Positions 45,729 through 53,906 of a DNA stretch of 64,000 nt are shown here, piece by piece. The DNA lies in the NCBI GenBank assembly GCA_954871525.1, contig OX940869.1, positions 22,596,001-22,660,000 of the forward strand, given 5' to 3'. The DNA comes from Parietaria judaica. Its lineage: Eukaryota > Streptophyta > Magnoliopsida > Rosales > Urticaceae. Positions within the stretch are counted from its first letter, which is position 1; each line of letters begins with the position of its first letter. The notes beneath the pieces are model-generated. The model searched no databases and had not been told where the DNA came from. It saw only the letters and a program-made list of their open reading frames with translations. The position numbers and the translations under genes are program-made.

Positions 45729-46074
45729 CTAACTGATGAACTTATAGTAGTTTCGTCGTTCCAGTATTTGAATTGCTTGAAGGTTATCAGTTTGTGGAAT
45801 TGGTTCTGGATCTACCCAATCAAAGTATCCACAATTATCTTTTCCCTGATGGCAAGCAAAATACCCAAAATCACAACATTATCTAAATTTCAGTGACCAA
45901 GTATAAAGTCGTCATCAATGAAGGTACCTTCATCTTCGAACAACACCTGAATCTACTTCCTGGATTCTTCCACGTGTTTGACGTTAAGACTATCGTTCTG
46001 TTGCCGTATTTGCAAACACACCGTCGATCCTTCTGAGTTGGAGAAGTGCTTGAATTATCGGCAAGGTCGTACAT
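45729..46074 (-). CDS. small GRF-type zinc-finger protein, two exons, intact
   Basis: Exon 1 (46074-45928) starts MYDLADNSSTSPTQKDRR and holds CVCKYGNRTIVLTSNTW, NPGSRFRCC, ending at donor AAG/GTACC. The intron is 82 bases (45927-45846) with GT-AG ends. Exon 2 (45845-45729) reads GKDNCGYFDWVDPEP and ends KFIS-stop. CxC, TS..T..NPG.RF..C and CGYFxWVDPE are the hallmarks of the plant GRF zinc finger, a nucleic-acid-binding fold seen in many plant transposon-related proteins. The joined frame is open for about 87 residues with all four Cys present. It is one of two intact genes in this MULE. Confidence 0.75.
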
Positions 46075-46421
46075 TGTAGAGCTGCTAAGGTCGAAATTAG
46101 ATCTACAATTTCTGGGCTTTCTTGTGATCTGGTGACGTGGGTGCCTTTACTTTATAGTCGAGTTTCTAACCGTTTGTGACTTGGGTTCTACATATAGAAA
46201 TACTATTATTCGTATTGGTAGCGGTAAAGCAACGTAAATTAGTAGAGGTAACAAAGTAAAGCAATCTGTACTAATTAGAAATACTAATATTAGCATTGGT
46301 AGCGGTAACGAATTGAAGCAACTTATATTAGCAGCGTAACAAAGTAAAGCAAGTTATATTACTAGCGGTAACAAAGTAAAGCAACTTATATTAATAGCGG
46401 TTACAAAACAAAATTATACTA
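46075..46421. promoter_or_regulatory. upstream region of the GRF gene with AGCGGTA motifs
   Basis: Between the GRF start and the end of the next gene; AGCGGTA motifs recur about six times in 46215-46400, often as TAGCGGTAACAAAGTAAAGC, giving a local repeat of about 40-50 bp. Confidence 0.5.
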
Positions 46422-47348
46422 TCAATCGTAAATTGCCGCCAGCTCCTTTTCGCGCAGGAGAGCCTTCTGGACAGACGCCGCGTAGGGATGACTGCTCTGG
46501 CTCATGCGGACCAGGGGCGACAGATACGGCGTCCCCGGGCCAACGTCCAAAAGAAGAGGACCACCGGGATCGACGTTTCCCCAGCCCATCCGTAACCCAG
46601 AGTTCTGGTCGGCTCTGGGAGGGAAGGGCCCCATGCGAGCCCATTCATAGAAAAGACCTGCATCCCACAAATTACGGCAGCTTGTCAACTTGCCTAAGAT
46701 GCGCTGACTTGGAGGGAGCCTGGCGATAAAGGTGGCATATTTCCTATATTTCTCTAGACAATCGAAGGATGCAAAGGTCCACGTCGGATTGGTGGTATGA
46801 TCCTGCAACTCCTCCGGCCTCGCCACGAAGAAGTACCGACTCGGTACTCGGCTAAGTGAGTTGGCTTCTCTGTAGAGCACGGGCCCCATATGGCGAAGCC
46901 AGGGCCTCTCCGTGAGTGTGTAGAAGCCGCCTCCAAGTTCCTTCAATCCAAACATACTCAGAATATTGTTCTCCGTTGGACGCGGCAACCCGACATGGTA
47001 TGCGAGGACATACAATGCCGCAATGATCTGGTAGCCTTCCGGGACAAGTTGGAATGGGGCCAGACCATTAACCTTCAAAATCGCCATATACTCTGGTGCC
47101 AGGGGGAACGTCACCCCCGCCTCCAAGTGTTCGCGGCTCCATGCCGAATAAGTTCGGCCATCGTCGTGCTTGTAGGTATGGTCGTACTTGCGATGAACCT
47201 TGTTGGGCAAAATATCCTTCCGGTCTTCATCATCAAACTTGTCGGGCATTATCGCCTTCACTAGCCCCCCTTCAAAGCCATAAAAACGGGCAATATCACT
47301 CAGTATCACTTTATCAGTGAGTGGAAGAATATTTTTTTCTCGGTTCAT
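46422..47348 (-). CDS. PF04195-like protein carried by the MULE, intact ORF
   Basis: The frame is open for 356 codons from 47492; I choose the internal ATG at 47348 (MNREKNILPLTDKV), giving 308 residues, because the 48 codons before it are hydrophobic, AT-rich and look like leader. The body resembles PF04195, the putative gypsy-type transposon domain: VTFPLAPEYMAILKVNGLAP, FQLVPEGYQIIAALYVLAYH, LSMFGLKELGGGFYTLTERP, SRYFFVARPEEL. The same family is encoded by the antisense gene of the Tat elements, including the one this MULE inserted into. The function is unknown. No stop or frameshift is seen, unlike most of its neighbours. Confidence 0.6.
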   Translation of the reverse strand: MNREKNILPLTDKVILSDIARFYGFEGGLVKAIMPDKFDDEDRKDILPNKVHRKYDHTYKHDDGRTYSAWSREHLEAGVTFPLAPEYMAILKVNGLAPFQLVPEGYQIIAALYVLAYHVGLPRPTENNILSMFGLKELGGGFYTLTERPWLRHMGPVLYREANSLSRVPSRYFFVARPEELQDHTTNPTWTFASFDCLEKYRKYATFIARLPPSQRILGKLTSCRNLWDAGLFYEWARMGPFPPRADQNSGLRMGWGNVDPGGPLLLDVGPGTPYLSPLVRMSQSSHPYAASVQKALLREKELAAIYD

Positions 47349-47389
47349 TGTGGAGAGTAATGGCGATTTACTCAAGGAAAAAGAGAAAT

Positions 47390-48060
47390 AAGTATAGAGA
47401 CTTATGGTTAGAAAGCTCGTACCAGTTACCGAGACATCGATCAATTCAAACGTGATTGATTGAGTTTTGTAGCGGTAATCAATTATGATCATGATTTTAC
47501 TATTAGAAATCTCAAATGTGTTTGATAGAGGTCGTAGCAGTTACCGAGACATCGAGCAACTCAACCGTCACAAAAAAGGCATGATCAGATCTGTAGCGGT
47601 AATGATTACGTCATGGAAAATCTCAAGAGCCGCTTTAATTAAGCGCAGTTTGGAGTTGCTATTTGATAGGACGTGTTAATCGGTGTGTAAAACACGTGGC
47701 ATGTAATAGCTGTATAACAACTAGCGGTATGGATAGAGCTCGTAGCAGTTGGACCGTCACAACAAAAAGGCGGGATCAGATCTGTAGCGGTAATGATTAC
47801 GTTTGGGAAAATCTCAAGAGCTTTAATTAAGCGCAGTTTGGATTTGCTATTAGAAAGGACGTGTCCATCGGCGTCTTACAAACACGTGGCATGTAAGAGT
47901 TGTATAACAACTAGCGGGGTCATGAGCAACTAGTGGTATGGATAGAGCTCGTTGCAGTTACCGAGACACCGACCAACTCAACCGTCACAACAAAAAGGCG
48001 GGATCAGATTTGTAGCAGTTATGATTTTCTATTTGAAAGGACGTGACCGTCGGTGTCTAT
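47390..48060. promoter_or_regulatory. repeat-built spacer between divergent genes
   Basis: It separates the PF04195-like gene (-) from the F-box pseudogene (+). It consists of about three tandem copies of a 205-bp unit (anchors GATCAGATCTGTAGCGGTAA at about 47583 and 47778, a related one near 48002), each with CCGTCACAA and AACACGTGGCATGTAA. The ACGTG core resembles plant G-box-type sites. A partial fourth copy lies next to the minus gene (47400-47480). It probably served as a two-way promoter. Confidence 0.5.
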
Positions 48061-48121
48061 TAAAAAGATGGTTCTAACCCCACATTGGTCAGCGTCTCAA
48101 ATTGTAATATCAGAAACTATA

Positions 48122-48933
48122 ATGGAATACACGTCGGAGGACCTTCCCGAAGACCTTGTGTTCCACAAGATCCTGACCGAACTGCCGGCAAAAATTCTGA
48201 TGCGATTAAAGAGCATCTCGAAACGTTGGCTGGCAAGAATATCAGGGGGGACTCTATGTTCATCAACAATCATCAAATTCGTTAGCGGACCAGATACTCC
48301 GCACTCCTGATTGCCGCCTCCAAACGGGACTACCAACAGGTAATACTGCTGCTCTCCGGCCAAAAGGTGATGGACATCGACGTGTCGTATCTTCATGCAG
48401 AAGATTACGAACACTTCGACGTAGTAGGCTCCTACAACGGCCTTATATACCTGTCATTCGGGGCGCAGAAGACGAGACTCGTGCTTTGGAATCCGGCGAC
48501 TCGGCAAGTGAGGCGGCTTCTTGTTCCAGCACCCTACTCACATGTCTTTCATGACAATGGGGTGTTACGTTTCACGTATGACGTCACTATCAACGACTAC
48601 AAGATTGTCCGACTATGCCAGCCAAGGATTCGCTTTCCGTATGCGCACAAGTGTTCTCCAAAAGCGGACTTGCATAGAGAGACTGTGGGTCCTTGACACT
48701 ACCAGAGGAGCTTCGTTGGCCACAGGACACGGTGACGGTGGACGGGGTACTTTATTGGGCGGTCCTTCGACTGGCGGGACGAGGTGCTTCGTCTCAAGGA
48801 AAATCCACCCGTGCTTCCGACGGTAGAACAGCCGGCGATGGAGTACTGGTGGAGAAATGTATGGGGCGCAGAGAATGACATGTACGTTGAGCCCGCCCAT
48901 GATTATGTGGAGAGCTTAGTCTCTGTATTTTGA
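48122..48933 (+). pseudogene. F-box protein gene captured by the MULE, frameshifted
   Basis: F-box proteins select targets for SCF ubiquitin ligases. The start MEYTSEDLPEDLVFHKIL continues into an F-box (LPAKILMRLKSISKRWLARI). The next frames give an F-box-associated domain: VGSYNGLIYLSF, RLVLWNPATRQVRRLL, YDVTINDYKIVRL. Later frames give TVDGVLYW and the tail DMYVEPAHDYVESLVSVF; YVESLVS is the usual C-terminus of CPR1/CPR30-like F-box proteins. At least three frameshifts (near 48260, 48640, 48760) and a length of about 265 codons against the usual 350-400 show a broken, shortened copy. Confidence 0.75.
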
Positions 48934-49500
48934 TTATTTGGTGCATATTAGTTATGTATAGCGGTTGTAAGATTTCTTGCTTATTAGTTATGTATAGCGG
49001 TTATAAGGTTTCTTGCTTGTTAGCGCAACAGCTTTGTATAGCGGTAACCTAATTACGTCGTATTATTTATATCGTATGTATCACGCTTTGTAATAGCGGT
49101 AAAATATAGTATTTGTTAGCGGGAGATCAGCGGTTGTTAAAAAACAGCAATATGAAGTTTCTGTTTATGGCTTGACGGTTTAAATTTAAGTGTATTATCT
49201 CAAACGTATAGCGGTAGACGCACACTTCGTAATAGCAGTATCACAACGACTATATCATTTTACTAGAGGTTATAGTACATGAGAATGAATCTAGCGATAA
49301 CACTTGGGGATTGACACACTTTTGGTAACACTATGTTATACAGATTGGCAAAACAAGTGAATAAAACAAGGTGAATAGAGAATATACTCGTCCAAAGTAA
49401 TAAACATAGTTACCACATACTCGTCCAAACAAAATAGGTAAAAAAACGTAGTTAAAATATTACAGAGCTTATAGTCTTTGTTCTAAAGTCGAAACGACCA
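48934..49500. other. non-coding MULE spacer rich in AGCGGTA
   Basis: Motifs occur near 48958, 49006, 49037, 49095, 49210 and elsewhere (for example TGTATAGCGGTTGTAAGATT, repeated about 48 bp later). No coding signal. Confidence 0.5.
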
Positions 49501-49521
49501 ATTGGTCCAGATTTCCATCAC

Positions 49522-50976
49522 TTATCGGGCCCGGGCTGAAGGTACTAAACGGTCAACCAACGAGAAAGGGAAGCTACCGGTCATGTCTAGTTCTATGAAC
49601 TTCATAGAAAATATTCCAAAGTCGACAGCCCTGGTCGAACCTGGCCCTTCACTGTATCTCCATGTCGAATGCCGGTTCTTGAGATGTGCACGCTGGGGTA
49701 ATGCAGTCAAGTTTGACGCTTCAAAAATCCAAGGGAAGTACAGCTGTATATCCTGCAATATAATTGACATCGTATGTTCACTATTGTAGTTAGTCTTGGG
49801 AACAAAGAGTGTAAACCGCGCTGTTTCGAAATCGGCTCTGCATGCTATCAATTAATCGTCAAACATGATCGGGAAGTACAGCTTGTCCACATATGCCGAC
49901 GCTCGGCCGTAAAACCTTGGTAAGTTTCCTGATACCCAATCTACAGACCCAAAATCTGATACTTCCAGTGCACCGCTACGGATTTTCCCAGCAATGATAG
50001 TCAGTTGGACCATGAAGGTAATATCGACAACAACGATTGAATCAGAACTGGGAATACTCCTGGGAAAAGAATCTAGTCGCTTACGGAGCCCGTAAGTGAT
50101 CTCGTCGATGATCTGCATTTAATATCAATGAATTGGAAACAAAAAACAAAAATAAAATAAATATAGACATATTGCCATCGAAGAATTATTACCTCATCGT
50201 GCAGCGACCCATCACGGTCGATGATGCTCTGGAAAAAGGCCCGGTCGTATGTTCCGATACCACATACCCGCGGCGTTGAAGTGTCGCGATCCAACCAACT
50301 GGTGAACATGCAGATGAGGTGCTTCGGTGCTGGTGAGAGAGGCAATAGATCCGTGTAACAAGCATTATCTCCATCTGAGTCCGAGTCATCGCCATTTTGA
50401 ACATCTTCAAAACCAGCTCAACATATTCACCTCCTCTAGGCGCAGCATCTTCACCTCCAGGCTCACCATCTTCAGCGGCAGTTTCACCATCTGACTCACC
50501 TCCAGACGCACCATCTTCACCTTCAGACTCTCCATCTGCCTCACCTCCATCCTCACTGCCGCTCTCACTCTCCACGTCAGTCTCCACTACTTCCATCTCG
50601 TCATCATTCTCCTCTTCAAACCCCGGCGGCGGTGGCGGTGAAGCTGGTTGCGGGCTTCCCCGTCGCTGGACGATCCGTGAACCACGTTCTATTATACATA
50701 GCAGTAAAAATGTATAGGGAGCAACGGTAAACCGCTATCGGTAATATACAACGGGGTGTAAATTGATAGCTAGCGGCAATTCTAAAAACCATAGCGGTAA
50801 TGCAGTATAGATAGCCGTATTGCATGAATAGGTACAGAACAACCCCTGCACTTGTTCTTCTTCGTAAACCACACTGTATAGTATATTGCATGTAAAATAA
50901 GTAAACCCTAACATCATTACGAGTCAAAACAGTTCGCAAAGCATAGGTTTCTCAAAAAATAAACATTTACCTCCAT
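49522..50976 (-). pseudogene. Ulp1-like cysteine protease half of a DUF1985-Ulp1 gene
   Basis: Ulp1/C48 proteases remove SUMO, and copies are carried by plant MULEs. On the minus strand, a first exon copy ends in ATGGAG/GT (50976-50971), followed by intron sequence to about 50695, a linker reading RIVQRRGSPQPASPPPPPG, an acidic Glu/Asp/Gly/Ser stretch (50590-50400), and then fragments of the protease (50345-49522). In VDKLYFPIMFDD, the His-Trp pair expected next is TAA TTG (49854-49849), and the Asp-Cys-Gly of the active site reads DFGIF, with Phe (49620-49618) for Cys. It ends KFIELDMTG. Both catalytic residues are lost and several frames are broken. DUF1985 is missing. Confidence 0.65.
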
Positions 50977-51100
50977 TTATGTGGCTTTGGGGAGGATGAA
51001 GACGATGATCGGAGAAACTCGTCGCTGAAAGGATCGTCCTTCGCCGGGAAAGCAAAGAGAGGAAAGCCTCATTGCTCGAAGTAGTTTGCGAACCAGAATG
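50690..51100 (-). repeat. duplicated promoter/first exon/intron block, copy B
   Basis: Highly similar to 53010-53530 (copy A). Shared anchors are AGGTTTCTCAA.GAATAAACAT, the ATGGAG/GTAAATG exon end, and the intron with AGCGGTA motifs. Copy B stops being similar at GAA near 50692, where it jumps to the linker sequence GAACGTGG. Confidence 0.8.
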
Positions 51101-51680
51101 AACAGAGCAGAAGAACGAGAAGTTCCGTTTAGTAGACAATTGAATGCATACATTTATTGCTTCTATTTGATACAAAACCACAAAATTAATGGTCCTAGTA
51201 AATATAACCGCATATTTGAAGTCGTTTCCGTCATTAATTTTTACATTTATACCGCCGTATATGCTTGTCATTAATTTTAATATTTATCCCCATCATTAAT
51301 TTTTACATTTATACCGCCATATATGCACGTCATTAATTTGAATATTTATCACCGTCATTAATTTATATGTCATTTATCCCGGCATACATATTCGTATTTT
51401 ATATGTATATGTACACCGCTATATAAAATAACAAATTTACTAGCGGTAATAGCAAATCTACTACCGGTAATAACAAATTTCTTGAATATTGATAGCGGTA
51501 GCACAACGTCTACAGCGACAATAACAAATTTACTAGCGGTAATAACAACAATGTTGCGGGAATTAAAATACTACTAGCAGGAATTTAAATACTACTAGTG
51601 GGAATCAAAATATAGTTTAAATACACGTTTAATTGATAACGGTAATATTAAACATACTAGTCCAAAACATAGTTTAAATT
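51101..51680. other. non-coding MULE spacer between the two gene halves
   Basis: AT-rich, with four to five repeats of about 50-60 bp around CGTCATTAATTT.TA.ATTTAT and CCGCCATATATGC (51230-51400), then AGCGGTA motifs (51440-51560). It would be the place where a Ulp1 domain should follow the DUF1985 half; none is present. Confidence 0.5.
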
Positions 51681-53434
51681 TCATTGTGCCCAACTCGAAC
51701 TACTAGAAGAAGTAGATTCTTCAGACTCCGGTGACTGTGACGGTGGAGGTGGCGGTGGCAGCGGATCCCGCGGTCGCTGGACGATCTTTTCACCACGTTC
51801 CAATGCCTGCACGAGTATCTCTAACATGGGGGGTCGACGAACAAGGGGATGATCTAGGGAGTTTATATGCGGCAATGCAGCTTCCATCTCCGTAGGAATG
51901 AGAACACTCAATTGTCCCTGAAAATTAAAGAGTATAAATATTTTCTCAAATAATAGTTGATATTGAAGGATTTATAATAGAGCAACCAACCCTCGGATCC
52001 GCTCCATGCAAAATAGCGTTTCGAATTGACAGGCGGTGAAGATCGATATTCTCGACTGGCCGGGTTGTCCATTTGCACATACGAGCTGCCTCCTCCGACT
52101 CTCGTGGGTCCGCCAAGACATGTGCCAGACCAGGCAAACACTCGTATACTAAAATCTGCATGAAGTTAACATGCAAAATTCCCACAAAAGATGTCGATTA
52201 TAAATAAATAACTTAAAACCATTACATATATACCAGTAGCGGGTATATGAACCCCGGAAAGCCCATCATTGGGATCTGCGGTGGCCCTGTTGCTCGTTGT
52301 CTAGGGATGTTGTTTCGCAACTCTGTAAGTGCTTTCTTCCGGAGCATCTGTGCCGATAACATGAATGACTTTCAGCCCCAAGGATATTGAACGAATACGT
52401 CAAGGTCCTCCGCCAAGGATAAGAATTCCCTTGGCAAAATAGTTTCAACAGGATAGGGTAACAACACTCCGAAGACGAAGCAGAGGCATGCCAACCTTCT
52501 CCTGTCGTCATTGCGCACAATCGGATGAAGATGACTGTTATCTAATTTGGACACCACCATTCCTAATGTGACCGAAGAGCCTGCATCTGGCCACATCCGT
52601 TGCTTGAATGCGTCATTATTTTCGAAGCCTCGTCCAACAATAGCTTCAAGGTTCGGCTCGGGTCCGCAATTCAGCCCGGTGATGATGGTAAATTCTCGAA
52701 CCCCGTATCGTAATGGAACATTGTTCACCAACATCCACATCTCGAATGGCTCTTGATGTCCAGTGCTTCTCGAAAACAAATTCCAGAACAGTTGGGGAGA
52801 GAACTCGTGGTGGATGGGGACATCTAATAGAGGTCCAAACTGTGTGCGCCGGAACCACTCAGCCTCTCCCGCGTTTAGGTTCTCCTTAATGATATTCGTG
52901 ATCGTCAAGAAGTTTGCTTCTTCGGTGAAGACCTCACAGTCGTACAACTCATCCGGCCGGAGGATAGCATATAGCTATTTCCGCGAAAAAACAAATCAAT
53001 AACTTGATTAGTTTCTATTATACATAGCGGTAATGCAGTATATAGGGAGCAACGGAAAACCACTATCGGTAATATAAAACGGGTTGTAAATAGATAGCTT
53101 GCGGCAATTCTCAAAGAATAGCGGTATTCTGTGAACGGAGCGTAAATAGATAGCGGTATTGTTGTAATGGGTACAGAACCGCTATCGGTAATATAAAACG
53201 AGGTGTAAATAGATAGCTAGCGGCAATTCTTAAAGAATAGCGGTATTCTGTGAATGGAGCGTAAATATATACCGGTATTGCTATAATAGGTACAGAACCA
53301 ACCCTTCACTCGTTCTTCTTCGCAAACCACACAGTATAGTATATTGCATGTACAATAAGTAAACCCTAACATCATTAAGAGTCAAAACAGTTTGCAAAGC
53401 GTAGGTTTCTCAAGGAATAAACATTTACCTCCAT
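51681..53434 (-). CDS. DUF1985 half of a DUF1985-Ulp1 gene, multi-exon
   Basis: The start is ATGGAG at the end of exon 1 (53434-53429); intron 1 is 53428-52975 (GT-AG); exon 2 from 52974 reads LYAILRPDELYDCEVFTEEA. DUF1985 follows: WFRRTQFGPLLDVP, HEFSPQLFWNLFSRS, EMWMLVNNVPLRYGVREFTI, ITGLNCGPEPNLE, RRRLACLCFVFGVLLPYP, ending QYPWG near 52372. Further exons give CLPGLAHVLADPRESEEAAR, HRLSIRNAILHGADPR (about 52160-51990) and a final exon with RGEKIVQRPRDPLPPPPPPS and a Ser-rich end at 51681. DUF1985 proteins in plants usually continue into a Ulp1 protease; here the protein stops after the linker. No in-frame stop is seen in the DUF1985 exon. Confidence 0.6.
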
Positions 53435-53530
53435 TTATGTGGCTTTGGGGAAGATGAAGACGATGATCGGAGAAACTCATCGCTGAAAGGATCGTGTTTC
53501 GCCGGGAAAGCAAAGAGAAGAAAGCCTCGT
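53010..53530 (-). repeat. duplicated promoter/first exon/intron block, copy A
   Basis: Counterpart of 50690-51100. It holds the end of exon 1 and intron 1 of the DUF1985 gene. Inside, a 120-bp piece with TAGCTAGCGGCAATTCT and TATCGGTAATATAAAACG is itself repeated (53060-53165 and 53180-53290). Confidence 0.8.
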
Positions 53531-53871
53531 TGCTCGAAGTCGTTCGCGAACAAGAATGAACAGAGAAGAAGAACGAGGAGTACGATGGAGAAGAGAAAAG
53601 AAATCACGGAGAAGAATCGAAGAGAAGTAATCACGGAGAAGAAGCGAGAATATGTTTGAAAAAAAAACCCTAAAAGAAAATGTAATAAATAAGAAACCGC
53701 TCAACTACCAGAGGGCAAATTAGTAATTTTGTAAAATACTGGGTAAAAAATAAATGGTAACTCGCATTTTGTATTTATTAAGGCAAAAAATAAATGTAAA
53801 AGAAATTACAGGATATAACGAGGGTTGTGACCGAAACGACATCTCAACCGAGGTCATTTAGCCAATTCTTT
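53531..53871 (+). promoter_or_regulatory. MULE right terminal region
   Basis: Contains the upstream region of the DUF1985 gene and the right terminal inverted repeat (about 53805-53871). The AGCGGTA motif is absent from the last 500 bp, in contrast to the inner part. Confidence 0.5.
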
Positions 53872-53881
53872 CTTTTTTTGG
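53872..53881. repeat. candidate MULE target duplication, right
   Basis: CTTTTTTTGG, the second copy of 39298-39307. Sequence of the Tat antisense gene leader continues from here. Confidence 0.6.
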
Positions 53882-53906
53882 ACTTGTGATCTCCTTCTTC
53901 CTGGTG

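Larger units (their letters stand above)
39308..53871 (+). mobile_element. 14.6-kb Mutator-like element carrying extra genes
   Basis: The ends were set by the CTTTTTTTGG repeat. The terminal parts form a diverged inverted repeat: AATGACCT lies 14 bases inside the left edge and 13 bases inside the right edge, and ACCCTCG follows 25 bases later on both sides; by eye about 27 of 43 positions agree. The content is a MuDR-type transposase (+), three 0.6-kb tandem repeats, a GRF zinc-finger gene (-), a PF04195-like gene (-), an F-box pseudogene (+), and a DUF1985-Ulp1 gene in two halves (-). Non-coding parts are packed with AGCGGTA-type motifs. MULEs carrying Ulp1-like protease genes (KI-MULEs) are known; this gene set plus the motif load is unusual. 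Confidence 0.75.
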
